DNA of 64,000 nucleotides, from assembly GCA_027924585.1 (NCBI GenBank), contig BSBM01000597.1:4231501-4295500 (forward strand), read 5' to 3'. The notes beneath the pieces were generated by a model. It was given only the letters and a program-made list of their open reading frames with translations. It ran no database searches and was not told where the DNA came from. Positions 23,075 to 36,072 of this stretch are shown here, piece after piece. Within the stretch, counting starts at the first letter, position 1; every line of letters begins with the position of its first letter. A program made the translations under genes and the position numbers. Source of the stretch: Larix kaempferi (lineage: Eukaryota; Streptophyta; Pinopsida; Pinales; Pinaceae).

Positions 23075-24616
23075 ATATAGCACCAATGCTTACATACTAT
23101 CTGAATGATACACATTATTTTAAAACCAAATCTCATGCCTTCTCTCAACAACTCTTCTATTGGATCCACTGCATACTTTGTTTCCTGCAAGTTTTATACC
23201 CCATAAAAAATCATAGATTTAATATAAAGGATTTTTGTTGTTTCATTAATTATAAAATGAGAGAAGTAAAACAACACAGATACTTACAAATTCCACAGTT
23301 AATTTTTGATACGCTAACATATACTCACAACCCATTCTTAACCCAATGTCAATCAATTCTCCTGATGGCTCTTCTTTCTATATTAACACTTCGAAGACAT
23401 CCAAGGATGGCTGGTGTAAATTAAAAAAATAAAATATAAAGATCACAACCAACATGAAATCTTAAGCTCTTATAAGGAAATCACAACTACTCACAAACTT
23501 TGCTATTAACACTTTTTTTCCTTGTCGTCCTGTCTTATGTGCTGAATGGGTTCCATTTTCTTTTCTTTTTTGAAATAAAACAATTGAAAATTAATATTTA
23601 TGTTAAATTAAATAATTATATGTACATAATAGAAAAAATCAATGATTTCATACATTTAAAACACGTTGTTGAGAGGGCTCCTCCTGCGATGCAATTATGT
23701 CCATTTACTTGACCATATCCTTGCACACTTTTTTGGACATCCCTATTGACATATTCTCGATATCACCCCATTCATCCTTTGGGATTTTCATAATCTTCCT
23801 AAAAATTTAAAATGACTTTAAACTATTTTTACATTGATATGAAAAATAAATATAACAAATTAATATTAATAAATGAATGCTTTGTAGTAGTAGATACACA
23901 TTCTATAAAAACATGTCAAAGAATATTACTTTTTGAATGATTCTTTTTTGTTATTGTATGTTTTTTTTATTGCGAGTCCGACAAGTCTCATTTACTATTG
24001 CTCAGGAAATGCCTCATGTAATTTAGATATAACCTAATTCTTGGAATCATTGGATTGATTTCTATACTATAAGTGGAAAGTACGTCTATATGTTATTTTC
24101 ACTATATCCCTTTTATAAAAGTTCCCCCCCTTTTCATTAACTTCCAGCACCACTCTAGATGAGATAAGGACTAATTCATCATCATTTATATCTTCTATAA
24201 TTTGTTTTTTCTTATGTTGGCATTCCCTTCTGTTATTGTCAATCCCTGCATAACATTCAACATATGTGAATTAGATTGTTTGAAACATATCAGTGAATAT
24301 TTTTAAGTACAATATTACTGAAAATTCAAGAAAAAATCCATATGGATTACTTTTTTATTCACGTGATTCATCCCCTTCAAACTTTTCCATCAAGGTTTTA
24401 TGCTCTTCTGCACTTAAATTGCAAATAATCTTATCGAGCTTCCTCATTTTTTGGCTTTACACATCACAAATTAACCAATACATATTAGTTAAATTCAGAT
24501 ATAATTCAGACATTAATTTAATACATAAATTGCAAAGAACTTGCCTTCTTCGCAACTTTGGATGTGCTCCCATCTTGTAGACTAGTATTATTGTTCATTG
24601 AACTCTTATCACGCAT
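23075..24616 (-). pseudogene. Probable CACTA accessory (TNPA-like) transposon gene, spliced and decayed
   Basis: On the minus strand several separate coding-like blocks follow one another: an ATG at 24616 giving M-R-D-K-S-S-M-N-N-N-T-S; C-N-L-S-A-E-E-H-K-T-L-M-E-K-F-E-G near 24440-24370; an ISSRVVLEVN then IVKITYRRTFHL block near 24180-24060; KLHEAFPEQ near 24020-23990; and W-G-D-I-E-N-M-S-I-G-M-S-K-K near 23790-23740. AT-rich gaps with AG-ending boundaries look like introns. Several in-frame stops show it is dead. The style and place next to a TNP2-type transposase suggest the second gene of a CACTA element; the family call is inference. Confidence 0.45.
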
Positions 24617-24719
24617 TTTCTATCAATTAACAACTTGGACCATAAAATAGAGAAGCTAATCAATATATTATCCAGATAAAGAAGTAGTCTTCCATTTCGG
24701 TATGCTTCAACAATAAAAA

Positions 24720-25955
24720 TGCCCCGATGGGTCTCATATTGGAATGCACCTGTGCATCATACTTGAACGCATCATTAACGAAAACTACATAAACAATTTC
24801 ATCCATTCATTTCTCAGTGAGATTTATTTAATCTAAACCACCAATAAAAAATGGTGCGCCTTTAGTACAACCACACTGATTCATTAGAACAAAAAGGATG
24901 CACCGAAAACTGTGAAATCATTTTGTAGAAAAGCTAATAATTAAAAAAAAACTTGATAGGGACGACAAGGTTTCAAATCCGACCCAAGAAGTGGTGTCAT
25001 CGCACCCAATTCCATATATATATATATATAAAGCCACAAACCCATTAAATCTAAAATGCCTAAAAGGAAAAATCCTAATTGTGAAACAATAAAAGGAGTT
25101 AAACCCTAATGTAAAATTTTGCATCCACATAAAATGAAAGGAAGCAACAAGAAATAAAGGGCTCCAGTGTTGAAGGTAACTATGATTTTTTTTTTTTTTA
25201 ATTTATTTAAAATCTAAATAGGAAAATAAATAAATCATGCATCATGATCAATAGTAATAAATTTGGCATACTTGAAATTTTTACTATGCGGGGTTTTGTG
25301 TGGTTCACCATACCTTATAAATTTTTATCTTTAGAATAATCTGGTTTCTCCAAACTCCTTCCTAGTAAGTCTCTCTTCCAAAACTCTCCCCTCGGAATTT
25401 CGGCAAAATAATCAAATAGTGATTAGTTTTTTTTTTATAACATTTTATAGAATTAGTTTTTGAAAAGGAAATTCCCGCCCTTTTTTTAGTTTATGGGAAA
25501 AAAAATCGTCCGATTTTTTATTTTTGATTTTCCGGATATCGGTGCGCTATATATATAAGTGCACCGGTGCGTCATAACAGACAAAGCACTGTTAAGATAT
25601 ACTTAAAAAAAAATAGAAAATCAGTGCGTTAGAAAGAGAGGCATGCACCAGTGCGTTATGTGTTCCACAACACATCATATAGGCATAAAATAAAAAATAA
25701 TAAAAATAATTATCAAACATCGATGTGTATTAAAATCATAGTTGCACCGGTGTGATCCAATATACTAAGCATACTGTTGTCGATAAAATTAAAAATTGCA
25801 TAGATAACTATCCACTATAAAATATAATGGATATTTTCTTTTGTAGGTATTTTTGCGAATGTGTCAAATAGTGCGTACATGGGTTAGCTGCACCAGTGGG
25901 TACATTTACTTAGGACACACCGATGCAGTTGTATTATTATGGTGCACCGAAATAA
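24720..25955. repeat. Cluster of GCACCGGTGC-like motifs, central group
   Basis: At least ten related words in both orientations: near 24746 (GCACCTGTGC), 24853, 24900, 25538 (CGGTGCGCTA), 25562 (GCACCGGTGCGTCA), 25622 (CAGTGCGTTA), 25647 (GCACCAGTGCGTTA), 25746 (GCACCGGTGTG), 25891, 25920 and 25943. They lie between the two divergent transposon genes. CACTA elements carry such repeats as binding sites for their own accessory protein. The rest of the stretch is AT-rich, with a TA run near 25014-25030. Confidence 0.55.
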
Positions 25956-26395
25956 TTACAAATCCCTATGAATGTTTGTTTGAACTAAAAATGATTTATT
26001 TATCTCAAATTTTATTTTAGGATTCAACCACATCAATTACAATACTTCATAGTATACATATGTTGCTTAAACCCACCTTACTCTTAAAAATTGGTTTCGA
26101 AACTATATTGCAATTTAGATTGTGATATGGTTCTCAAAATTTATTTTAGGACTACAAGCACGTATTGATTGCAGATTTGGCTCAAATGCAGGGAAAAAAG
26201 GTTATAATTTTATGGTAAATTCTTCAAATTTCAGCTCATTCCATATTGTTCAAATTTTAGCGAGTTCTCCCTTTCCATATCTAGTAACTTTATATTTCAT
26301 TTATGTTTTGATTATATAATTGAATTTATGTTAGTTATCCATGTGAATTTTAATAACATTGTATTCAATTTTGCAGGATCTCAATTCAGGATCAA

Positions 26396-27870
26396 GTTCA
26401 GATCTGCTTTCAATGGTAAACCAAAGAGAACCCAAAGGCCTGAAATAATGACATCTACTCATTGGCTTAGGTCATATGACAGAGAGAAGGATAAGGAAAT
26501 TGCATAAATGTTCGATTCAAATGGAGAACCTATGTTGGATGATCCTAAATTCTCGACACCTATGTTGAGAAAATGCCCATTGGGATGAAAATAAAATCTA
26601 TATTTTATGAGCTCCCATATTGGTAGCATCTTAAGATTGTCCACTTACTATACCCCTTGCATATATTTAAAAATGTTTCATCTTCTTTGTGGAGGCACAT
26701 ATCATCGAAACAAAGTGACACATTAGTTGTCAAGAGAGATCTTATTTATTCAAATACTAAAAAAAAGCATTGGCCAAGACAAGAAAATAGAGGAGAGGCT
26801 GGCCCCTCTTGGTCATTTCAAGAAGTCAATGTTCCATGGGTTTTAAATAAAGATGATATTTCTTTGGAAAATGAAGTTATATTGGGTGTGAAGGTGCCTT
26901 CTTTATATGGGTCTACTCTACGATGTTGCTTCACTGTAGACGAACATTAGTTAGGTTTGAAATCCCATGACCATATGAACCTTCTAAGGGTACGTATGTT
27001 AAAAAATGTTCTTATTTTTTGTTTTTATATTTTACCCCAAAACTTAAAACACAATTATATTTTTATGTGTTCACTTTATAGTGTTATTATCCTTTGCACG
27101 TGCATGGGTGTGTGAACCATGACTTTCTCGAGGACTTGCGACATGCCATATCTAAACTATATGCATTTGTATAGTGGTTCACATCAAAGGAGATTCACAT
27201 GGATAACATTTGACACAGTGGTGTCAAGAGATAGCTGAGATTGTTTGTATGTTTGAGAAGGAACTGTCGATGAGTTTCATGGACTTGTAGGTTCATCTTC
27301 TAATTCACCTAGTTGATGAGGTTGAATTATTCAAGGTGGTATCATGTTGTTGGATGTTCTTCTTAGAGAAGTACATGAAAAAAATTATCATTTAAAAGAA
27401 AATATGTCAATGATCTGCCCCAACTGTTGGGTTGCTGACCAAGTCAGAGAAAAATATGGTGCATCTAGTTGTTACTTGCCTGCTGAAGAGGATGCACTAA
27501 ACATAGGGATCAGGTGCAACAACTCAGTAATAATCTATTTTTGTACATTTTTAACTTTATAATGCACATTTGAATTATAACATTTGTATTTTATATATTA
27601 ATGGTCGGGTATTAGACATATGACACCGTCATTTGTTCACTTTTTTATAGGTGCATGTGTTCCCATCTATGTGGGAAGATGAACATCATTTTTTCATTGA
27701 GGATGTCGATGATGGACGTCTCACACAATACTGTGGAGTGGAATTTCAGTTTGACTAGTCTAGCCATGCTAGCCACCGCGATGAAAACTTAATAGGGCAT
27801 AATTTGGGTTATGTCAGAAAGATACAAGAGATCATTCAAGTGGAGTTTTCATCTTTCTAGTGGGACACCT
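26396..27870 (+). pseudogene. CACTA (En/Spm) TNP2-type transposase remnant
   Basis: Blocks in changing forward frames match plant CACTA transposases in order: F-Y-E-L-P-Y-W then H-L-L-Y-P-L-H-I-F-K-N-V-S-S-S-L-W (26590-26690; the family has E-L-P-Y-W...L-D-x-M-H-I-x-K-N-V), K-V-P-S-L-Y-G-S-T-L-R (26890-26925), L-K-S-H-D-H-M-N-L (26955-26985), H-L-V-D-E-V-E-L-F near 27300-27335 (the DUF4218 core), and Y-C-G-V-E-F...G-Y-V-R-K-I-Q-E-I-I (27730-27840, DUF4216-like). Stops and frameshifts are frequent. The enzyme would cut the element ends; this copy cannot. The first part (26122-26395) probably includes an intron. Confidence 0.75.
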
Positions 27871-29445
27871 TCAACCAGAATAATATGTACATGTTTTATT
27901 TCATCATTTACAGTGTTGATGTATCATTTTATTATTGTTGTCTTTAATTCTCTAATTATATTGTTTATTTTTCATCTTATAATGGTAGAAATGGAAAGTT
28001 AATTACCGGATGTTTTTAAACAATTTTAGTTGGTTAACAATCAATCCGATGCGAAATGTGTTTGTCTGTCGAGTAATTTATGATTGTATGGAATGATTGA
28101 TTGGAAAATAATTTTATTTTACTTGAATGCATTTATATGGCATTGCTTATTTAGTATAAAATATTAGAATTATTGTGGCACCATTATTATGGTATGTTGA
28201 TATTGAAAAAATATAGGTCAATGTGTCTATCATATGTGTGTCGATATTTAATATGAATTTCTAACAATATAGTAATTTTATACTAATTATGTTAATATTA
28301 ACTAGTAAGTATTAAACCTATTTTATTATTAATTCGAAATGCATAGTTCACCTACAAATTAATTACACTTGAAAATGACATCTATAATGTGTGAATGCAT
28401 TTTATTTATTTGTTAAGTAACACTAACACACTCCATCATTAAATTTCATTCTATTAATTTACATAATATAATACCTTCACTAATCGCAAAACAACTTTCA
28501 AACTCTAACAATGCAATCACATTAAGGTTTTGCTAAGTCAAGTTATTTATAACAATTCACCAACTCATCGTCACTAGCATGATTAATTCTTCAACATGAC
28601 ATGAGAGGTATTCATGACCAATTTCCTTGCATATTGAAGGGAAGTGTGTACTTAGAGTCTTGACCCTAATCTACACCCATATCATAGTCTATCCTAGGAA
28701 AACTCTTTGTTGGGTTTGTACATTGAAAATATAATCAAAATCATTCATCTAGTCAACCTTAATTCATGTTTGGCATTTAGCCACACAAGAACATGTATGC
28801 ACTCTCTAAACTATGCCTTTTTTACAATTTGACCCAAGAAAATTTGACCCAAGAAGAGTATACATCCCTGTAACGACTAAGTGATCTTTCCATTCTAGTT
28901 ATAAATTAATAGAGTCCTCATATAATTTTGAAAACAAACTTTGGCCATAATGACATCACTATTTTCTTCAATTAATCATATACTTCATAAATCCGCATAT
29001 AATGTTTAAATGTAATAATCAATGGACAAGTGCACATTAATTGTAACAATTGCATTAAGCAAATGTACCATATTTATAACATCTTTTTTGACATCTATGT
29101 TAATAAAATCAAGAAATGTTTAAAAGATGATAGCTACATTGAAATTAACATGGCTATACTTATTGTCATCCTTCATAGATTACATTATTATTTTTATATT
29201 TAAACTTTTAAATTTCTTCATGATCAATCAGAAACTTAACCTTCTCAATCATTTTACAATTTTTATAAACTTAACATTAAGATGGAAAAAAAAATCAAGA
29301 ATATGGTAATTAAACCTAAGAGAAAAAAAATATCATCTTATTTTCTATGGTGGTAACACCCCATATAGGAATCAATTTAAATTGTCATTTAAAATAGAAG
29401 GACAACAATGAAATCATTAATAAAAGGAACATGGATACTACAAAG
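27871..29445 (+). other. Very AT-rich sequence, nothing recognised
   Basis: No open frame shows a known motif and no paired repeat was found. The far end of the CACTA-like region may lie here but no CACTA terminus was seen. The last five bases (CAAAG) are the left target duplication of element C. Confidence 0.4.
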
Positions 29446-30096
29446 TGTTAAATTTTCAGAATTTACTTCAATCTGATCTAGGATCTTAACTGAGAGAAGA
29501 ACATGTACAACATATCTACAGCATATCAATCATGGAGACAATAATGCAAGCACACAAGAGACACAAATATTTACTTGGGGAAAACCATAAAGGTGAAAAA
29601 CCCCAATAACTTCCTCAGAGATACATAGAGCAATGATACAACCCAAACATAAGAGATAGACATATCCTAGCAGCAGATCCTCCTCCTCCATAAGTGCGCC
29701 ACTCCTCCTTGAGTGCATGAGTGAGAAGTGAGTGATCAAATAGAGTGCCTCCCGCACTCTATTTATACTTGACTTGACTTGCCTTTTACATAAATCATGT
29801 AGGCTTGAACTTAACCATATAACATAATGCTGACTGGGCCGACCCCCAATAGGGTGGTCTAATAACCCTTTGACCCACATGGCCGACCCCCAATAGGGTG
29901 GTCTAATAACTCTTTGACCCACATGACTTATACAGGGCTGACCCCAACAAGGTGGTCTAATAACCCATCAAGTATAAGTTACGACACTTACAATATAAAT
30001 GACGACACTTCCGTATAGAGGAATAATACCATCTCTATAGGAGTACATACAACATACATATATGAAATACATTCCGAAGTTACATATACATCAACA
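29446..30096 (-). repeat. 3' LTR of element C
   Basis: Minus-strand start TGTTGATGTATATG at 30096, end ...AAAATTTAACA at 29446. It is flanked outside by CAAAG and inside by the polypurine tract. Confidence 0.95.
29760..29767 (-). promoter_or_regulatory. TATA box of LTR C
   Basis: The minus strand reads TATAAATA, repeated at the same place in the other LTR (46624-46631). It is the probable pol II promoter of the element; the 46624 copy, in the 5' LTR, would start genomic RNA. Confidence 0.7.
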
Positions 30097-30105
30097 CTCC
30101 CTCTT
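30097..30105 (-). other. Polypurine tract of element C
   Basis: The minus strand reads AAGAGGGAG directly before TGTTGATG, the same tract as in elements B and F. Confidence 0.8.
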
Positions 30106-30356
30106 AACTAGGAAGGTATTTCTCGACACAGGTTTTCTAGCACAAGTCTTCTTCTCTGGATCATCGTCACTGGATAATCGTCATCGAGACATCATCATCG
30201 TCACTGCTGCTGCTACCTCAATCAATCTCTGAATCTACTCGTCATAGGAAGTTCTACAGAGCCAATCCTTTTTCATACTGGATGTAGGCCCACCACCTGC
30301 AGGTCTTCGTCATCACTGGCCATACTGTGGAATCCTCAGGACTTATTACGTGTGTC

Positions 30357-30970
30357 ACAAAACCTCGAAAGAGCATCCCAGGCTGTTACGAGCACACGGC
30401 TCTACCTATAGGATCTCCCAGGGCCATATTATATGTGACCTCACCACAAAACCTTGCAAGAGCATCCCAGGCTGTTACAAGCACGCAGCTCTACTTATAG
30501 GATCTCCCAGGGACAGATTATATGTGGTCACCACAAAACCTCGAAAGAGCATCTGCCAGATATCCCAGGGAAACGAATTACATGCCATAGGAAAAACCTC
30601 GAAAGACTATCTGTAGATCTCCCAGGGCCAGTTTATATGTGGTCATGGCAAAACCTCGCAAGAGCATCCCAGGACTTATTACGGGCACATAGCCCAACCT
30701 ATCGGATCTCCCAGGGACAGATTATATGCCATATGACAAAACCTCGAAAGAGCATCTGCCAGATATCCCAGGGCAACGAATTACATGCCATAGGAAAAAC
30801 CTCGAAAGACTATCTGCAGATCTCCCAGGGCCAAATTATATGTCCTCCCAGATCAAAACCTCGAAAGAGCATTTGCCAGATATCCCAGGGCAACGAATTA
30901 CATGCCATAGGCAAAACCTCGAAAGACTATCTGCAAATCTCCCAGGGCCAAATTATATGCTCATCTGCAC
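30357..30970 (-). repeat. Tandem repeat array in the 3' non-coding part of element C
   Basis: The word AAAACCTCGAAAGA (with small changes) recurs nine times, near 30358, 30448, 30535, 30593, 30650, 30738, 30797, 30856 and 30914, each followed by CCCAGG. Two spacings, about 60 and about 90 bases, alternate in blocks. The array lies between the RNase H stop and the polypurine tract. Frames open across it (for example 30454-30990) are by-products of the repeats. Confidence 0.85.
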
Positions 30971-31340
30971 AACCTGATCCACGACCATAGAGTATCAACC
31001 TGATACTCACCATACATCATCCTGATGTACACATGATCATCCTGATCATCATCACTGCAACATCCTGCTGCATGTCATCTGGAGCAACATCCTGAAGCTC
31101 GTCATCCACGATCATCCTGATCATATAATGCATGTACCTGATGCATACCAAGTATCTACCTGATACATATCATCATACATGATCCACCTGATCATACAAT
31201 GTATCCACCTGATACAAATACATGATACATATCACCATACATGATCCACCTGATCATACAATGTATCCACCTGATACATATACAGATACATGGTCCAAGC
31301 ATCCAACATGATGCATACAAAATACATACAAATGATCCTA
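30970..31340 (-). repeat. Low-order repeats of ATCCACCTGAT words in element C
   Basis: Short words such as TGATCCACCTGATCATACAA and TGTATCCACCTGATACA recur through this stretch with irregular spacing. No coding sequence was seen. Confidence 0.6.
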
Positions 31341-31572
31341 CTGATCATATCCAGCATCCAGCATGATGCGTACATACATATACATATAAATGATCCAACT
31401 GATCATATCTAGCATCCAACATGATGCGTACATACATATACATATAAATGATCCAACTGATCATATCCAGCATCCAACATGATGCGTACATACATATACA
31501 TATAAATGATCCAACTGACCATATCCAGCATCCAACATGATGCATACATATAAAAATGATCCAACTGATCAT
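31341..31572 (-). repeat. 58-bp tandem repeat, four copies, element C
   Basis: Units start at 31341, 31399, 31457 and 31515 (CTGATCATATCCAGCATCCA and variants), an exact 58-base period; a shorter fifth start is at 31565. Confidence 0.9.
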
Positions 31573-31686
31573 ACAAAGCAGAAACCAGAACATCATCCTG
31601 ATGTTCATCATCCAGCGCTTACATCCACAGCCATGTGAAGGATCCTCCTTCCAACATGCTTGGAATGGCTTCAGCAAATGTGTCCA

Positions 31687-32350
31687 TCACTTCTTCCTCG
31701 AAGTGTCCTCGATCTGAAGAACGCCAAGCCTCTCTCTGAAGTACTCGAACTTCACCCTGGCTAGTGGCTTTGTCAGCACATCTGCAATCTGCTCGTCCGT
31801 CGCAACATATAGGAGCTTCACAGCTCCTCTCTGCACCATATCCCTGATATAGTGATATTTGATCTCTATGTGTTTCGACCTATCATGAAACACTGGGTTC
31901 TCGGACAACTTCACACAACTCTGGTTATCACAGAAGATACCAGTAGCATCCAACGGGAGATCAAATAACTCAGACAGTAGCTTCCGTAGCCATACTGCCT
32001 CACAACTAGCTGAACAGGCTGCAACATACTCTGCCTCAGCTGTACTTAGTGCTACGCAGGACTGCTTCCTGCTAAACAAAGAGATCACACCTGATCCCAT
32101 ATTGAAGCAACATCCAGATGTGCTCTTGCTATCTGCAGCACTGCCAGCCCAATCTGAATCAACATAACCCTGCAGGTTAAACTTTTGATTCGCTTCATAC
32201 TTGAGCCCATGATCCACCGTACCCTTCAGGTACCTCAGAACATGCTTTACAGCAACCAGGTGAACACTCCTCGGATATGTCAGGAACTGACTCAATGTGT
32301 TCACAGCAAAGCAAATGTCTGGTCTCGTGTTCGTCAGGTACATCAAGGAC
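31687..32350 (-). pseudogene. Copia reverse transcriptase end and RNase H (element C, 3' piece)
   Basis: An unbroken minus-strand frame from the D insertion point to a stop at 31687. It begins M-Y-L-T-N-T-R-P-D-I-C-F-A-V-N, the copia block after the polymerase core, and continues through L-R-Y-L-K-G-T, Y-V-D-S-D-W-A-G (RNase H first aspartate), S-T-A-E-A-E-Y (catalytic glutamate), C-D-N-Q-S-C (second aspartate) and H-I-E-I-K-Y-H-Y-I-R. All RNase H acidic residues are kept. The first part of the same gene is 10.3 kb away at 42636, across D. It was probably intact until D arrived. Confidence 0.95.
32346..32350 (+). repeat. Target duplication AGGAC flanking element D (left copy)
   Basis: AGGAC at 32346-32350 is repeated at 42631-42635. 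Removing D and one copy restores an unbroken reading frame (I-G-S-L-M-Y-L) in the copia gene. Confidence 0.95.
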
Positions 32351-35300
32351 TGTAACATCCCTCAAATTCGACCCCTATTATTAATATTCTTATAAAATAT
32401 AATTATGAATTTTGTAAATGGCCCTGGTGAGGAGCTCAAGGCCAAGGCCCCACCAGTGGACCCCGAACTAGTGTTATGCTCTATACGTCTTAGATTAAAC
32501 CTAGAAGACTATAGAATGGCAATACAACTAAATAATAAGTAACCAAACGCATGCATAAGAAAAGATAATAAGTTGGTTGATCATATCATAACTTATCATA
32601 TGATAGGTGACGACATAACTTCGTCCTGAAAGGATTACTATTCACCATTAAAACTAAGATACTTTGACCTATGTTATTTTAATCATATTATGATTTAGCC
32701 ATAAAGATGGATTATATATATATATAAATAGGTAGTGGTGAATATCATATATATAAATAAATAGTTGAGGCCATTTTAGAGTTATGAAGGTTAATAGTTA
32801 TGACCCCTGCGATAAGATGAGAGGAATAATGATCTATCCGGCAGAATTAAGACCCATCTCCGGTAGAGATGAGAGCGACCTCTGAGAATTAGAAATGGCT
32901 GTTGTAAGATGGCGATAATGAAGGTAAGTAGTCTCCGCTTGTAATATGAGAATTATATTTTTCTTTTCTGGCTTTAATTAAGTCTCTGCAAAATACATCT
33001 CTATAGATTGGTTGGCAAATAATGAATCTCCCCGTTTGTTTTCTGCTTCCACTACGCGTAATATGGAAGGATCATTTACTCCGTTGTTTGACAGAGTTAT
33101 CTCTGTGTTTTCTTATTCAAATGTATCGCTACCTTTAGTTGTTGACAGAGTTATCTCTGTGTTTTCTTATTCAAATGTATCGCTTCCTTTAGTTGTTCAC
33201 AGAGTTATCTCTGTGTTTTCTTATTCAAATGTATCGCTGCCTTTAGTTGATGGACAGAGTTTATCTCTGTGTCTGTTTGAATGCTGGCTTACCCCTTTGA
33301 TCAAAGTTATCCTCTGCGTGGTGCAATGCTTTCATCCTTTAATGTTCCCTGAGATGATCATTTTATGATCTGCATTAGAATACTTCCTATTACTTATAGT
33401 TTAAAATATGCGTTGAAGAGTGAGCTACGTGGGAAACCTTGGGGATTTCCAGTGAGGATCATTTTATGATTTGCAGTAGGGTAGTTTTCCTGTGATGAAA
33501 GTTTTAAAACCTACTCTTGAACGAATCAAACGATCTCTGAAATCCCTAGATCTCTGCCTGGCGATCTCACTCTCTGAGTTTTATCGCGGCCCCTGACCAT
33601 CTTTTTTATCGATGCTTTTAGTTTCCTCATCGTGAAGGAGTTGAGCTCTACACTTAATCTAGATAATCAATCTCTGCCTACGCCAGTGTAACTATAACTC
33701 GGACAAGATATCGTTGTGTATATTTTACCTCTACCTATAAATCAGATCTCTACATCCCCAAAGGTAGCGCTATTTTTAATTTAATTGGTTTACCACTTCG
33801 GCTTAACCAATCTCTGTTTAAACAGTTAGTGCCAGTGTTGCATCTTGTTTAACTTTGTATGCCCAGAGTTAGTGCAGGATGAATATTTTATTTAAACAAC
33901 GGGTTGGACAAATTTTGATTGACCTTCTTTTTCTTTGGTTACCCATAGCGATCTCCTCATTATGTATGTTTGATAAAGGATTTCTTGTTGGGTCGTTGTG
34001 TCTTCATAGAGTCACTGTATCAACGTTACCACGGGTAGTAGTTTGACAGACCAAACGGTGTTGATAGGCAGAGATTGCAGCATGTGTCATTTCTTACAGT
34101 TATTTAATTGTTTTAAATTTCGAAATTCAGTTACTGAACAGAGAGTCCAAGTTCTTAAGCCTGGCTAATATGATTTTTAAATATGGGAGTTTGTATAATT
34201 TACTGCTGGAAACGTAAAACTGAGATTTGTTGTCTTCTTTGCTGCCACGGATTGTTATACCAGTGCTAACTCATTTTTTTGCTACTTCGGTTTTGACATA
34301 AGAATTAAGATCTAATACCTCTATCTTATATGTACTTACTGCAACATTTATCTCTAATAAAGTTAAATGCAACAACTTTTACTTGGTTATTTTTATGCCA
34401 CTTACATACTCTGTTTATTGTCATACATGGGAGTATGATAAGGGAAGGGAGATCTCTGCTACCCTATGCGTAGACAGATCGAGAAAGGAAAGATCTTAGC
34501 GCTGGATCCTTTGATTTAGAATTGTTATATATTTCACCTCTGCCTTATTATTTGTTTAGCTCTGCATGCCATAATAATAGAGGGATAGGAGAGCCGAGGG
34601 GATCGATCCCAAAACCAACACACTTCTATGTGAGTTTTATTCCTTGGTTGGTAGCTCAATGCTGAACTATTTTACAGAACTCTGCTTTTTTCGACGCAAA
34701 TCCTCCTTTAAATGCCTGGAAAGAAGCATCATAAGTTGTTATCTCTTTTTTTTTCTATTTTCATTATTTCCATAGACGATACGGGTTGTATGGATGCGGC
34801 CAGGCTGAATTTAAATACTAAGATCTCTGTAGATTTGTATCCGTCTGCATAATGGCTTGTGGACACTAGCATTATGATAATACTCGCTAACTCTTGATTA
34901 TTTATGCTTAGTATAAATAGTGTAAGACCTCTATTTGTTTGAATTATGTTGGAATCATAATTTCCTTTAAAGTTGTATTCGGATGCTGCCAAGTCATTTT
35001 TGAAGTTTATAAATGCTGAATCGTTGGGTTTATGGATGTTGGAGACAGAAATTCCGATTTAAGATTGATATCACGGCTTCAACTTGATCCATAATCATAT
35101 ATCTGTGTTACCTTAGTTCATTTACTAAATAAAGGATACATAAAGACTTTATATAAATATGGCAATAAGATATGACGGTTATGCAAAGACCTTTTATATA
35201 TAGATATGTGTGTTGATAAGATATGAGAGTGCATAAGTCAAAAGATTATGCTAGATTTGGTTTAATAACTAGATAAGAGTATAGTCATATTTGTGTAAAA

Positions 35301-36070
35301 TATATATTATTATATGATAAAAGTGATAATACTTGGCCACTCCAACGTATGGAGAAAGAAGGAGTACTTTTCCCAAACAAGGAATGAATATATATATGGT
35401 TGATTCATGAAAAGCCCTATGTGGTAGAGGCTTGCTGGAAAGAGATGGAGTTTTGTTGCAGCAACTAAGTTGCTCTTTGTAATACTATCACTTTTTGCCT
35501 AAATAATAAAGAATGCACACACTTTTGTGGACTAGCCCATTTACGGGTGAACCACGTTACCTTGGTCTCCTGTGTTTCTTATGGTGTTCCTCAATGTGAC
35601 TTTTATGCGTGTGTACTTTCTCTTTTTAGTGAAATTATGATTACTTAGACTTGTTCATATGTATGATTAATATAAATTGTTAATGGTTGAATTGATGCCT
35701 TATAGGTTCTATTGCAAGTTTGTATACGTATTAGGATTTTATTAAACTTTATGTAAGTTTCAAGTAAATAAAGAAATTCAATGGTAGTTTCCTCACGTGA
35801 AAAGTTAGAAAATAATGTTGGAGTGAATCTTGTTTCTGTCCTTAAAATTGTTTATGATTACTTTGATGTATACATTTCATATATAAGGTTGGTTGTTTAT
35901 GTGATGTATAATGCTTATGATCTTGTTATGTTGACATTGCAAAGTTTTAATTATTTGTAAGCAATAATTTAAGAAAGTAAACCTACACTTTATATTTCTG
36001 CATAAATTTTAGTGGTATTTTAGGCACTTAGAAAAGTTTTAAATTTTACGAAAAATTTGGGTTCGTGACA
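32351..36070 (+). repeat. 5' LTR of element D, with a 744-bp deletion
   Basis: Starts TGTAACATCC, ends GGTTCGTGACA. Compared with the 3' LTR it lacks 38620-39363; the junction falls after 32803, where both edges share GA. A 31-bp block shared with element E lies at 32425-32455. The word ATCTCTG recurs many times between 33100 and 34830. Confidence 0.95.
33090..33251 (+). repeat. 54-bp tandem repeat in LTR D (5' copy)
   Basis: Three units starting GACAGAGTTATCTCTGTG, then a partial fourth. 54 is a multiple of three, so the surrounding frame 33012-33368 (118 codons) carries an 18-residue repeat D-R-V-I-S-V-F-S-Y-S-N-V-S-L-P-L-V-V. The same frame is open in the other LTR (39573-39929). No known domain; expression is unproven. 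Confidence 0.9.
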
Positions 36071-36072
36071 TA

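Noticed and set aside
29530-29922. 130-codon minus frame, repeated at 46394-46786
   Set aside because: It is present twice only because both copies lie within the LTRs of C; no domain is seen.
30357-30970. Regularly spaced repeats, CRISPR-like at first sight
   Set aside because: Spacers are themselves repeated, the units vary, and the array is inside a plant copia element.
30454-30990. 178-codon open frame
   Set aside because: It spans the tandem array of element C on the strand opposite to its genes; the frame is open because the units repeat, and no domain is seen.
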